In this document: positions 51,274 through 60,003 of the stretch, piece by piece | How positions within the stretch are numbered: position 1 is the first letter of the stretch | How the letters are laid out: each line of letters opens with the position of its first letter | Assembly (NCBI RefSeq): GCF_014705605.1 | Contig: NZ_JACXIZ010000017.1 | Coordinates: forward strand, 62,001 to 126,000 | DNA length: 64,000 bases | Direction: 5' to 3' | Source: Paenibacillus sabuli | GTDB taxonomy: Bacteria > Bacillota > Bacilli > Paenibacillales > Paenibacillaceae | The notes under the pieces: model-generated | Seen by the model: only the letters and a program-made list of their open reading frames with translations | Told to the model about the DNA's origin: nothing | Database searches by the model: none | Program-made: the position numbers and the translations under genes

Positions 51274-51300
51274 AAATACCAAGTAAAAACATGGGAATAA
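51274..51300 (+). promoter_or_regulatory. CymR-like operator, site 2
   Basis: 14 of 17 specified positions of the CymR consensus, ending ATGGGAATAA. The GGAATAAT core is 25 bases after the -10; in site 1 the distance is 24. Confidence 0.6.
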
Positions 51301-51367
51301 TCGAGTAGCGACCGGACGAACCGGAGCGGCGAGATGAACCACCTAACACGCAAAGGGGTGCAGTTTC

Positions 51368-52513
51368 ATGAAATCGTCCAATCGGGTTCGTCTGTTTGTC
51401 GTGCTTGTCACATTGTCGCTCATGCTGGCCGTCGCTGCCTGCGGATCAGGAAGCAACGGGAATTCCTCGTCATCAGGCAACACAGGGGGCGCGCCGGACA
51501 ACGACGGCGTCGAGGCTGCAGGGTCAAATACGGGCGCACAAAACGAGGAGGTCGCCGACACCAAGGAGCCGAAGCCGCCGGTCCAATTGCTCAATGTCTC
51601 CTACGATCCGACGCGCGAGCTTTACGCCGAGTTCAATGTCGCCTTCGCCAAGCATTGGAAGGAAGAAACGGGTCAGGAGGTGACGATCGACCAGTCGCAC
51701 GGCGGCTCCGGCTCGCAAGGCCGCTCCGTCATCGACGGCATCAAGGCCGATGTGGTCACCTTGGCGCTCGGCTACGATATCGAAGCGATCGCCGACGCAG
51801 GCATTATCGATAAGGGCTGGCAGGAGGAATTCGAACGCAACAGCGCGCCGTATACCTCGACCATTGTGTTCCTGGTGCGCGATGGCAACCCGAAAAACAT
51901 TCAGGACTGGGACGATCTGATCAAGGAGGATGTCGAGGTCATCACGCCTAATCCGAAGACCTCTGGCGGTGCGCGCTGGAATTACCTCGCCGCCTGGGGC
52001 TACGCGCTCAAGCAAAACGGCAACGACGAGGAAAAGGCAAAGGAATTTGTCGGCAAGCTGTTCCAAAACGTGCCGGTGCTCGATTCCGGAGCGCGCGGGT
52101 CGACAACGACCTTCGTCGAGCGCGAAATCGGCGACGTCCTGCTCGCCTGGGAAAATGAGGCGCTGCTCTCGCTCGAGGAATTCGGCGAAGGCAAGTTCGA
52201 AATCGTGACGCCTTCGGTCAGCATCCTGGCGGAGCCGCCGGTCGCGATCGTCGACAAAAGCGTCGAGAGCCGCGGCACGCGCGAGGTGGCGGAGGCGTAC
52301 CTGGAATACCTGTACTCGGAGGAAGGCCAGGATATTGCAGGCCGCAATTTTTACCGCCCGACGTTGCCGGAGGTAGCCGAAAAATACAAGGACCAGTATC
52401 AGGACATCGAGATGTTTGAAATCAACCGCGATTTTGGCGGCTGGGTCAAGGCGCAGGAAAAACACTTTAACGACGGCGGCATCTTTGATCAGATTTATGT
52501 GCCGGGGGCTTGA
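51368..52513 (+). CDS. cysP: Sulfate/thiosulfate ABC transporter binding lipoprotein
   Basis: 381 residues. Lipobox AVAAC with Cys25, a Ser/Asn/Gly-rich linker, then the sulfate-binding domain: [48 protein letters not shown] and [19 protein letters not shown], the standard signatures of Sbp/CysP proteins. It binds sulfate outside the membrane for the CysTWA importer encoded next. First gene of the operon. Confidence 0.95.
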   Translation: MKSSNRVRLFVVLVTLSLMLAVAACGSGSNGNSSSSGNTGGAPDNDGVEAAGSNTGAQNEEVADTKEPKPPVQLLNVSYDPTRELYAEFNVAFAKHWKEETGQEVTIDQSHGGSGSQGRSVIDGIKADVVTLALGYDIEAIADAGIIDKGWQEEFERNSAPYTSTIVFLVRDGNPKNIQDWDDLIKEDVEVITPNPKTSGGARWNYLAAWGYALKQNGNDEEKAKEFVGKLFQNVPVLDSGARGSTTTFVEREIGDVLLAWENEALLSLEEFGEGKFEIVTPSVSILAEPPVAIVDKSVESRGTREVAEAYLEYLYSEEGQDIAGRNFYRPTLPEVAEKYKDQYQDIEMFEINRDFGGWVKAQEKHFNDGGIFDQIYVPGA

Positions 52514-52552
52514 GGGGGCGCGGCAAATGAAGGGTAGGAGGACTGACCTCAC

Positions 52553-53386
52553 ATGAAAGGGTCCAAATCCAGACGCGTATTGCCCGGGTTCGGCTTGTCG
52601 ATGGGCGTCGTCATTTTTTATCTCGGTCTTGTCGTCCTGCTTCCGATTGCAGGAGTCTTCATCAAAACGGCGGGCATGAGCTTGTCCGACTTCTGGGCGG
52701 CAGTCTCCAACCCGCGCGTGCTCGCGTCATACCGCATCAGCTTTTTGACCGCGTTCGTCGCGGCTGCGGTGAATCTGATCTTCGGTCCGCTCATTGCCTG
52801 GGTGCTGGTGCGCTACCGGTTCCCCGGCAAAAAGGTGATCGACAGTCTCGTCGACCTGCCGTTCGCGCTGCCGACGGCGGTCGCCGGCATCGCACTGACC
52901 TCGATCTACGCGCCATCGGGCTGGATCGGCCAGTGGCTGGCGCCGCTCGGGATCAAAGTCGCCTATACGCCGCTCGGCATTATGATTGCGCTGATCTTCA
53001 TCGGACTTCCCTTCATCGTCCGCACGGTCCAACCGGTCATTCAGGAGCTGGAGCGGGAGACCGAGGAGGCTGCTGTCATGCTGGGCGCCTACCGGCTGCG
53101 GACGCTGCGCCGGGTCGTCGTGCCGGAGCTGGTGCCGGCGATGCTGACCGGGTTCGCCATGGCGTTCGCACGGGGAATCGGCGAATACGGCTCGGTCGTC
53201 TTTATTTCCGGCAATATGCCGATGCGGACCGAGATTGCGCCGCTGCTGATTCGTACCAAGCTGGAGCAATACGACTACGCCGGCGCGACGGCGATCGCCA
53301 TGGTCATGCTGATCATTTCGTTCGCCATGCTGCTGGCGATCAATTACTTGCAGTGGCGGGCCAGTCGCCGCGTCGTGATGGAATAG
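52553..53386 (+). CDS. cysT: Sulfate ABC transporter permease CysT
   Basis: 277 residues, six membrane helices. The EAA loop reads [32 protein letters not shown], and the end [20 protein letters not shown] is typical of CysT (CysU). It forms the sulfate channel with CysW. Twelve bases separate it from cysW. Confidence 0.95.
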   Translation: MKGSKSRRVLPGFGLSMGVVIFYLGLVVLLPIAGVFIKTAGMSLSDFWAAVSNPRVLASYRISFLTAFVAAAVNLIFGPLIAWVLVRYRFPGKKVIDSLVDLPFALPTAVAGIALTSIYAPSGWIGQWLAPLGIKVAYTPLGIMIALIFIGLPFIVRTVQPVIQELERETEEAAVMLGAYRLRTLRRVVVPELVPAMLTGFAMAFARGIGEYGSVVFISGNMPMRTEIAPLLIRTKLEQYDYAGATAIAMVMLIISFAMLLAINYLQWRASRRVVME

Positions 53387-53398
53387 GGGGAGGCACGT

Positions 53399-54322
53399 AT
53401 GGCAGGCATGATTACCGCGCATTTGTCTCCCGAGGGCTCCGCGCGCCCGCGACATATTGACGAGTCGCCGCTGGCGCGACGGCTATTGATCGGGCTGGCG
53501 TTGCTGTTTCTGGCTCTGGTGGTCTTCATCCCACTCGTCTCGATTTTTATCGAAGCCTTTCGCAAAGGGCTCGCGCTCTACGGCGCCGCGATTACGGAAC
53601 CTTACGCGCTGTCGGCCTTGCGGCTGACGCTGCTGACCGCGGCGATCGCCGTGCCGCTCAATACGCTGTTCGGCTTGGCGGCCGCATGGGCGATTACCAA
53701 GTTTCGCTTTCGCGGCAAGAATGTGCTAATTACGCTGATCGATTTGCCGTTCGCCGTGTCGCCGATCATCTCCGGTCTTATCTTCGTGCTGTTGTTTGGC
53801 GCACAGGGCTTTTTCGGGCCTTGGCTCGACGAACGCGGCATCCAGATTATATTTGCCCTGCCCGGCATCGTACTGGCGACCGTGTTCGTGACCTTCCCGT
53901 TCGTGGCGCGCGAGCTCATTCCGCTCATGCAGTCGCAGGGCAGTCAGGAGGAGGAAGCGGCGGCGACGCTCGGCGCGAGCGGCTGGCAGATGTTCCGCCG
54001 GGTGACGCTGCCCAACATCAAGTGGGGCCTGTTTTACGGCATGATCCTGTGCAACGCGCGGGCGACGGGCGAATTCGGCGCGGTGTCGGTCGTCTCCGGC
54101 CATATTCGCGGGCAGACGAATACGCTGCCGCTGCACATCGAAATTTTGTATAACGAATATCAATTCTCGGCTTCGTTCGCGGTCGCCTCGCTGCTGGTGC
54201 TGCTGGCGCTTGTCACGTTGCTGGCCAAGTCGGCGGTCGAGTGGCGCACGTCCAGAGCCATGGCCGCGACACAGCAGCCCGACCCGTTAGCACGAGAAGG
54301 GGGAGCGAACCATGCACATTGA
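53399..54322 (+). CDS. cysW: Sulfate ABC transporter permease CysW
   Basis: 307 residues, six membrane helices after a hydrophilic N-terminus of about 25 residues. EAA loop [33 protein letters not shown]; CysW signature [34 protein letters not shown]. Its last 11 bases overlap cysA. Confidence 0.95.
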   Translation: MAGMITAHLSPEGSARPRHIDESPLARRLLIGLALLFLALVVFIPLVSIFIEAFRKGLALYGAAITEPYALSALRLTLLTAAIAVPLNTLFGLAAAWAITKFRFRGKNVLITLIDLPFAVSPIISGLIFVLLFGAQGFFGPWLDERGIQIIFALPGIVLATVFVTFPFVARELIPLMQSQGSQEEEAAATLGASGWQMFRRVTLPNIKWGLFYGMILCNARATGEFGAVSVVSGHIRGQTNTLPLHIEILYNEYQFSASFAVASLLVLLALVTLLAKSAVEWRTSRAMAATQQPDPLAREGGANHAH

Positions 54323-55376
54323 AGTGAAGCGGCTGAACAAGACGTTCGGCGCGGGCACGCCGGCTGTCGACGACGTCAGCTTCGGCATCGCGCGCGGCCG
54401 GCTGATCGGACTGCTTGGACCGAGCGGCGGCGGCAAGTCGACGCTGCTGCGCATGCTGGCCGGACTGGAATACCCCGACAGCGGCGAGATCCGGATCAAC
54501 GGGCAGCGGGTCAACGAGCTGGCGCCGCAGCAGCGCGGCATCGGCTTCGTCTTCCAGCATTACGCGCTGTTCCGACATATGAATGTGTACGATAACATCG
54601 CCTTCGGCCTGACCATCAAGAAGGAGAAGAAGACGGTCATTGCAGCGCGCGTGCGCGAGCTGCTGGCGCTGACGGGACTGAGCGGGCTGGAGAAGCGCTA
54701 TCCGAATCAGCTCTCCGGCGGCCAGCGCCAACGCGTCGCCTTCGCCCGCGCGCTCGCCCCGCGGCCGGAGCTGCTGCTGCTCGACGAGCCGTTCGCGGCG
54801 ATCGACGCCAAGGTGCGCAAGGAGCTGCGCACCTGGCTGAAGCAGCTCATCAGCCAGCTTGGCATCACCTCGATCTTCGTCACGCACGACCAGGACGAGG
54901 CGGTCGAGGTGGCGGACGAGATGCTCATTTTGCAGCGCGGGCGGCTGGAGCAGCAGGGCGCGCCGCAGACGGTCTACGAGCGTCCGCAGACGCCGTTTGT
55001 GGCGAGCTTCATCGGGCATTCCCGCACGCTGGAGGCGCCGCAGCGCTTGCGCGGCTTTGACGGCGCGGTGACAGCGGGCGGCAGCGCAATCGTTCGGCCG
55101 GAGTTCGTGGAGGCCGGGCTGGAGGGCGAGCTGTCCCATCCCTCGGCGAGCGAGCCGGGGACGGTCCGGCACTTGTTTTTTCGCGGCACGCATCTGGAGG
55201 TGGAGGTCGAGCTGGACGGCAATCGGTTGCTCGCCAATCGGCCGCTCGACCGCCCTCCCCTCCAGGTGGGCGACTGCGTGCAGGTGCTCGTCCACAGGCT
55301 GTATGTGGTAGAGGGCGAGACGGTGCGGCTGTTGGACAATCCGCTCAAGCACGATCCCTTTCCCGTGCATATCTAG
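54312..55376 (+). CDS. cysA: Sulfate ABC transporter ATPase CysA
   Basis: 354 residues. Walker [10 protein letters not shown] at 37-45, signature [15 protein letters not shown] near 134, Walker [13 protein letters not shown] and the H-loop [16 protein letters not shown]-terminal regulatory (TOBE-like) domain extends beyond 240. It powers sulfate import. Start at ATG 54312 overlapping cysW, with AGAAGGGGGAG upstream. Confidence 0.95.
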   Translation: MHIEVKRLNKTFGAGTPAVDDVSFGIARGRLIGLLGPSGGGKSTLLRMLAGLEYPDSGEIRINGQRVNELAPQQRGIGFVFQHYALFRHMNVYDNIAFGLTIKKEKKTVIAARVRELLALTGLSGLEKRYPNQLSGGQRQRVAFARALAPRPELLLLDEPFAAIDAKVRKELRTWLKQLISQLGITSIFVTHDQDEAVEVADEMLILQRGRLEQQGAPQTVYERPQTPFVASFIGHSRTLEAPQRLRGFDGAVTAGGSAIVRPEFVEAGLEGELSHPSASEPGTVRHLFFRGTHLEVEVELDGNRLLANRPLDRPPLQVGDCVQVLVHRLYVVEGETVRLLDNPLKHDPFPVHI

Positions 55377-55401
55377 ACAGACGGGCGCGCGCTGCGGACG
55401 G

Positions 55402-55439
55402 CGAGATTACTTGAATACGACGAGATCACTTGAATATGG
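55402..55439 (+). repeat. 19-bp imperfect tandem duplication before yezD
   Basis: CGAGATTACTTGAATACGA (55402-55420) is repeated as CGAGATCACTTGAATATGG (55421-55439), three differences. It lies between cysA and yezD. Confidence 0.8.
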
Positions 55440-55451
55440 AGGAGAGAGCGT

Positions 55452-55628
55452 ATGGCAAAGCCGCTGGTTGTCGACGATTTTTGGCGCAAGGCAATTCTGA
55501 AGCAAGTGGACGGCCTCGAGTACGGCTCGGTGCTGATCACGGTGCACGACGGTCGCATCGTACAGATTGACCGCACCGAGCGCAAGCGGTTCGATCCAGC
55601 CGCGGAGACCGGAGACACGGGCAAATAG
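55452..55628 (+). CDS. yezD: YezD-family (DUF2292) small protein
   Basis: 58 residues. The core LEYGSVLITVHDGRIVQIDRTERKRF closely follows B. subtilis YezD (DUF2292), a small protein associated with sulfur-assimilation genes; biochemical role unknown. The ATG at 55452 follows GGAGGAGAGAG. It lies 75 bases after cysA in the same orientation, so it probably belongs to the sulfate operon. The stop codon falls in a second 19-base tandem duplication. Confidence 0.85.
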   Translation: MAKPLVVDDFWRKAILKQVDGLEYGSVLITVHDGRIVQIDRTERKRFDPAAETGDTGK

Positions 55629-55647
55629 CGGAGACACGGGCAAATAG
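55610..55647 (+). repeat. 19-bp perfect tandem duplication at the yezD stop
   Basis: CGGAGACACGGGCAAATAG occurs at 55610-55628 and again at 55629-55647; the first copy supplies the stop codon. Confidence 0.9.
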
Positions 55648-55739
55648 CGGCCATGGCCGCCTCTTCGAACGAAGACCCGGCTTGTGACGATCCGGACGAA
55701 AGTGCTAAACTGAACCATACGCGCAGAGGAGGAATGGAA

Positions 55740-56606
55740 ATGGGACTGCAAGCGGAATGGATTCAGTACGGACAAGGGCAAAGCGGCTATCTGGTCCGAC
55801 CCGAGGGGGAGGAGCTGCAAGCGCCGGGCGTGGTCGTGCTGCAGGAAATCTGGGGCGTGGATGCGCATATTCGGGATGTGACCGCACGGCTCGCGGGTGC
55901 GGGCTATGTCGCGCTCGCGCCGGATCTGTATGCGGATGGCGGCGTGCGGCCGGCGGAGCTGGAGGAGCCGCGTCTGGAGGCGGCCAAGCGCTTCCTGAAC
56001 GGCCTGCCCCAGTCCGCTTGGCGCGATGCGGCGGCGCGTACGGAGGCGCTGACCGCATTGCCGGAGCGGCAGCGCGCCGAGGTCGAGACGACGGTGGGTA
56101 GCCTGTTCGATCTTGGCGGCCTGCGCGCCGAATTCGCGGACAAGGCCGCGGCGGCAGCTGCCTATTTGCGAGAGGTCCAACCTCAGAGTAGCGGCTGCGG
56201 CGTAGCGGCGCTCGGCTTTTGCCTCGGCGGCGCCTTGTCCGCCGGATTGGCGGCGCGCGACTCCGCGCTCAAGGGGGCCGTTATCTTTTACGGCGCGCCG
56301 CCCGAAGCGGACGCGATTGCCTCGATCGAAGCGCCGCTGCTCGGCTTCTACGGCGCCCTCGATCCACGAATCACGGAGGCGGTGCCGGCTTTTGCGCAGC
56401 AGCTGGAGGAGGCGGGCAAGTCGTTCACCTACCATGTCTACGAGGACGCGCCGCATGCCTTCTTCAATGACACGCGCCCGTCCTATCGTATTGACGCCGC
56501 GCGCGATTCGTACGCGCATACGCTCGCTTTCCTGCAGCGGGTATTGGCGCCGGAAGCGGCTCCCAAGCGGTCGGGCGGCAGCGGTCCGGCGGCCGGACTG
56601 GCTTGA
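55740..56606 (+). CDS. Dienelactone hydrolase family protein
   Basis: 288 residues. Catalytic triad Cys161 in LGFCLGGALSAG, Asp208 in YGALDPRI and His239 in DAPHAFFND, the usual arrangement of carboxymethylenebutenolidase-like hydrolases. A 50-residue helical insert (about 66-130) precedes the Cys. Hydrolysis of small lactones or esters is expected; the natural substrate is unknown. ATG 55740 is seven bases after AGGAGG, whereas ATG 55734 is one base away. It may be the last gene of the sulfate block. Confidence 0.88.
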   Translation: MGLQAEWIQYGQGQSGYLVRPEGEELQAPGVVVLQEIWGVDAHIRDVTARLAGAGYVALAPDLYADGGVRPAELEEPRLEAAKRFLNGLPQSAWRDAAARTEALTALPERQRAEVETTVGSLFDLGGLRAEFADKAAAAAAYLREVQPQSSGCGVAALGFCLGGALSAGLAARDSALKGAVIFYGAPPEADAIASIEAPLLGFYGALDPRITEAVPAFAQQLEEAGKSFTYHVYEDAPHAFFNDTRPSYRIDAARDSYAHTLAFLQRVLAPEAAPKRSGGSGPAAGLA

Positions 56607-56637
56607 CATCATCCAATCATCGACAACGTTGAATAGC

Positions 56638-56683
56638 ACAAAGCGACTGCGCCGGAATAAACGGCGCAGTCGCTTTGTTGTGG
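56638..56683. terminator. Bidirectional terminator between dienelactone hydrolase and cysK
   Basis: ACAAAGCGACTGCGCCG at 56638-56654 pairs perfectly with 56662-56678, a 17-bp stem with short A/T flanks. Confidence 0.93.
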
Positions 56684-56688
56684 TGCGT

Positions 56689-57633
56689 CTATCCTTGCTC
56701 GTCGACGACGTCATACAAGCCGGGCATGCTGAGGTAGCGCTCGCCAGTGTCCGGCGCGATGCACAGCACCCGCTTGCCGGGGCCGAGCCGCCGGGCGAGC
56801 TGCAGCGCCGCCCAGACCGAGGCGCCGGAGGACGGCCCGACGAGCAGGCCCTCGCGGCGGGCGAGCGCCCGCGCGGTGCGCAGCGCGTCGTCGTCGCGCA
56901 CCTGCACGATCTCGTCGTACACCGTGGTATTGAGGATCGGCGGCACGAAGCCGGGGCTCGTCCCGACGAGCTTGTGCGGGCCAGGCTGACCCCCGGACAG
57001 CACGGGCGAGCCCTGCGGCTCGACGACGGCGATATGCAGGTCGGGCAGATGCGCGCGCAGCGTCTCTCCGGTGCCGGTGATCGTGCCGCCGGTGCCGGAG
57101 GTGGCGACGAAGGCGTCGAGTCGGCCGCCGGTCTGCTCGAGAATCTCCAGCGCCGTGCTCCCGCGGTGGGCGTCGGGGTTCGCAGCATTCTCGAATTGCT
57201 GCGGCACGAAGCTGCCCGGCATGTTGTGGTGCAGCTCCATCGCCTTGGCGATCGCGCCCGGCATGCGCGCGGCCGCCGGCGTGAGCACGACCTCGGCGCC
57301 GTACGCGCGCAGCAGCTTGATGCGTTCGGGGGTCATGTTGTCGGGCATGACGAGGATGGCGCGGTACCCCTTGGCGGCGGCGTTCATCGCCAGGCCGATG
57401 CCGGTGTTGCCGCTCGTCGGCTCGATGATCGTCGCGCCGGGGCGCAGCTTGCCCTGGCGCTCGGCCTCGGCGATCAGATTGGCGGCGGCGCGGTCCTTGA
57501 CGCTTCCGCTCGGATTCATGCATTCCAGCTTGACCAGCACCTCGGCGCGCGGCCCCGGCTCGAGGCGGCGCAGCGCGACGGCCGGCGTATCGCCGATCAA
57601 TGCAGCGACAGATCGTACTATGCGGGGAGGCAA
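56689..57633 (-). CDS. cysK: Cysteine synthase (O-acetylserine sulfhydrylase)
   Basis: 314 residues. PLP-binding Lys46 in NPSGSVKDRAA, substrate loop TSGNTG at 72-77 and phosphate loop ATSGTGGTITG near 176. It makes cysteine from O-acetylserine and sulfide; in B. subtilis CysK is also the partner through which CymR senses cysteine supply. The paralogue CysM or a cystathionine synthase cannot be excluded by eye. The TTG start at 57633 follows AAAGGAG. It is convergent with the sulfate operon. Confidence 0.93.
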   Translation of the reverse strand: MPPRIVRSVAALIGDTPAVALRRLEPGPRAEVLVKLECMNPSGSVKDRAAANLIAEAERQGKLRPGATIIEPTSGNTGIGLAMNAAAKGYRAILVMPDNMTPERIKLLRAYGAEVVLTPAAARMPGAIAKAMELHHNMPGSFVPQQFENAANPDAHRGSTALEILEQTGGRLDAFVATSGTGGTITGTGETLRAHLPDLHIAVVEPQGSPVLSGGQPGPHKLVGTSPGFVPPILNTTVYDEIVQVRDDDALRTARALARREGLLVGPSSGASVWAALQLARRLGPGKRVLCIAPDTGERYLSMPGLYDVVDEQG

Positions 57634-57756
57634 GGTCGGTCAGCTCCTTTTCGAAAAATTCCAAGTATACAGCTCGATTATCCAGATTGTACTACAACTG
57701 CCCGCAACCTTTCCAGTTTGCGGGCCGTCCGTAGTGGCAGAGGGGGGGATTGGAGC

Positions 57757-59121
57757 ATGCACAAAAAAATCGGATGGCGGATGCGTCAGCCGCTCATTGC
57801 AGGCCTGGTGCTGGCGATGCTGGTGACCGGCTGCGGCGGGCCGCAGGGCAATGCGCCGCTCAAGGACGAACAACCCGAGGAGGACCGATCTGTGGAACCG
57901 AAGCAGACATCATCCTATACGGCAGCCGATCTGGATCCGCGCATCGCCGAGGCGCATACGGCCTTTGGCTTGGCGCTGCTGCGCCAGCTCGAGGATGAAC
58001 GTGTCGCGGCGGGCGAAGCAGAGGCAGATGGAGGAACGGGTAAAGCGGCGAACGAAGCGAGCGCTTCACCTGCCAATCGGCTGATCTCGCCGACCAGCAT
58101 CGCGACGATTTTTGCGCTGGTGGCCAATGGAGCCCGAGGTGCGACCCGCGATCAGATGCTGGAGACGCTAGGGATGCACCAGCTGTCGCCGGAGGTCATC
58201 AACGAAGGGCATCTGGTGCTGGCCGATCTGCTGGAGCATATGAAGGGCGAGGTGGAGCTGAAGTTGGCCAACTCGATATGGGCCCGGGAGGGCGTCGCGC
58301 TCCGCGAGCCCTTTGCGGCGATCGGCCGGCAGAGCTATGGCGCGGAAGCCGTCGAAGTCGACTTCGAGGCGCCGGAGACGGCGCAGCGCATCAACGAATG
58401 GGTGAGCGCGCATACTGCGGCGCGCATCGATCGGATCGTCTCGCCCGAGCTGATCAAGGATCAGCAGCTGCTGCTGATCAATGCGCTCGCCTTCGAAGGC
58501 AACTGGAGTGCGCCGTTCGACGAGGCGCAGACGCGTCCTGCACCGTTCTATGCGGCTGACGGCACGAGCGTCCAGGCGGAGACGATGCACGCCAAGGGCT
58601 GGTACGGCTATCAAGAAGGCGAAGGCTACCAGGCGATTCGATTGCCGTATCGCGGCAGCGACGCGGCCCTGCATCTCGTGCTGCCCGCACCGGGCGCAGA
58701 GCTCGGCACGTGGGTGCAGGAGCTGACGCTGGAGTGCTGGTCCGAGCTGCTGGACGGCTATGCGTACAGACAAGTAGAGCTTGCCCTGCCCAAATTTGCG
58801 CTGGAAGATGAGATTTTGCTCAACGAAGCCCTCGAGTCGCTCGGCATGAACGAGCCATTCGACGCCGCCAAGGCCGACTTCGGCGCGCTGGCCGAGCAAG
58901 ACTTGTATGTTGATGCAGTCAAGCACAAGACGCGGCTGGAAGTGGACGAGCAGGGCACCGTCGCCGCTGCGGTGACCTCCGTCGGCATGGCCGCCTCGGC
59001 GCCGCCGGAGCAAGCCCCGGCCGTTATGAGGGTGGATCGGCCGTTCTTTTTGGCGCTGGTCGCGGAGGAATACAGCGAGCTGTTGTTCGCTGGGACGGTC
59101 CGGCGGTTGGCTGAATCCTAG
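57757..59121 (+). CDS. Lipoprotein serpin
   Basis: 454 residues. Lipobox LVTGC with Cys26, a charged linker to about 70, then a complete serpin fold: NRLISPTSIATIFALVANGARGATRDQMLETLG, LINALAFEGNWSAPFD, and LPKFALEDEILLNEALESLGMNEPFD. The hinge of the reactive loop reads EQGTVAAAVTSVGM, matching the E-x-G-T-x-A-A-A pattern of inhibitory serpins, followed by ASAPPEQAPAVMRVDRPFFLALV. It is therefore likely an active extracellular inhibitor of a serine or cysteine protease. P1 cannot be fixed; a small residue (Ser or Ala) is likely. Confidence 0.92.
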   Translation: MHKKIGWRMRQPLIAGLVLAMLVTGCGGPQGNAPLKDEQPEEDRSVEPKQTSSYTAADLDPRIAEAHTAFGLALLRQLEDERVAAGEAEADGGTGKAANEASASPANRLISPTSIATIFALVANGARGATRDQMLETLGMHQLSPEVINEGHLVLADLLEHMKGEVELKLANSIWAREGVALREPFAAIGRQSYGAEAVEVDFEAPETAQRINEWVSAHTAARIDRIVSPELIKDQQLLLINALAFEGNWSAPFDEAQTRPAPFYAADGTSVQAETMHAKGWYGYQEGEGYQAIRLPYRGSDAALHLVLPAPGAELGTWVQELTLECWSELLDGYAYRQVELALPKFALEDEILLNEALESLGMNEPFDAAKADFGALAEQDLYVDAVKHKTRLEVDEQGTVAAAVTSVGMAASAPPEQAPAVMRVDRPFFLALVAEEYSELLFAGTVRRLAES

Positions 59122-59166
59122 CGCAATCCGGGCGCGATTGCTCATTCGCGATTGGCCCATTGCGGT

Positions 59167-59211
59167 TTAACGATATATCGCTTATGCTGGAGATAAGCGA
59201 TATATCGTTAA
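59167..59211. promoter_or_regulatory. Palindromic PadR operator
   Basis: TTAACGATATATCGCTTAT at 59167-59185 and its exact complement at 59193-59211, with a 7-base centre GCTGGAG. Each arm contains the smaller palindrome CGATATATCG. It ends 15 bases before the padR start codon, so it should allow autoregulation. Confidence 0.85.
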
Positions 59212-59225
59212 CGGGAGGGGCTAAG

Positions 59226-60002
59226 ATGAAAGCGCTACAGCCGCACGAACGATTGTTTTTGCATCACAAAGGACTGGACGCGGTCTCCGGCGAGGGGCGG
59301 CGTTTTTTTGGACGCGGCCGCCTCAAGCCGGCGCTGCTGGAGCTGCTGCGCATCGAACCGATGCATGGCTACCAGATGATCAAGGCGCTGGAGGCGCGCT
59401 TCGAGGGCTTGTACGCGCCCAGTCCGGGCTCGGTCTATCCGCAGCTGCAGCAGCTCGAGGACGACGGGTATGTGCAGGCGGAGGAGCGGGGCGGGCGCAA
59501 GGTGTACACCATGACCGAGGCGGGAGAAGCGCATCTGGCGGCCGAGCGCGAGCGGCGCGGTATAGAGCGCGATGCCGCCGGTAAGGACGGGACGGACGAA
59601 TCGCCGGGTATGGATGCCGCCCGCTGCGGCACGGTCGGCTGCGCGTCTGGCGAAGTCGCGCAGCATTCCGAAGCAGGGGAGCGCGGCGTCGAGTCGGGCG
59701 CTTCGAATCCGGCCGAGGTGCCCGCGACCGAGACGCAGCGGCCGCGCCGCCTGACGCCAGCAGGCCGGGAGCTGCTGCTCTTGCTCAAGGCGGCGGAGCG
59801 CGCGGCGCTGGAGGAGCCGGCTAAGGCGCAGCAGCTACGGCGTGTGCTGGGCGGGCTGCGCGTCGAATTGCAGACGCTGATCGGTCCGGGCGAAGCGGAG
59901 CTGCAAGCGGGAGCGGGGCCCCATGCGCTGAACGAACTGCCAGCAGCGGCGCCGGAGCAGGCGCAGCGCGCAGCACCGGGGCGCTCCCGGGAGGAGGAAT
60001 AG
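59226..60002 (+). CDS. PadR-family transcriptional regulator
   Basis: 258 residues. Winged-helix PadR domain at about 33-110 (LKPALLELLRIEPMHGYQMIKALEARFEGLYAPSPGSVYPQLQQLEDDGYVQAEERGGRKVYTMTEAG). A hydrophilic insert of about 65 residues (120-185, rich in Gly, Ala and Glu) separates it from a second wing-like and helical part (RRLTPAGRELLLLLKAAERAALEE). It probably represses its own operon through the upstream palindrome, with release by a ligand or exported compound. One base separates it from the ABC exporter gene. Confidence 0.88.
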   Translation: MKALQPHERLFLHHKGLDAVSGEGRRFFGRGRLKPALLELLRIEPMHGYQMIKALEARFEGLYAPSPGSVYPQLQQLEDDGYVQAEERGGRKVYTMTEAGEAHLAAERERRGIERDAAGKDGTDESPGMDAARCGTVGCASGEVAQHSEAGERGVESGASNPAEVPATETQRPRRLTPAGRELLLLLKAAERAALEEPAKAQQLRRVLGGLRVELQTLIGPGEAELQAGAGPHALNELPAAAPEQAQRAAPGRSREEE

Positions 60003-60003
60003 C

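Noticed and set aside
56317-57756. Upstream extension of the serpin frame by 480 codons
   Set aside because: It runs antisense to cysK and across the bidirectional terminator; the lipobox and ribosome binding site place the start at 57757.
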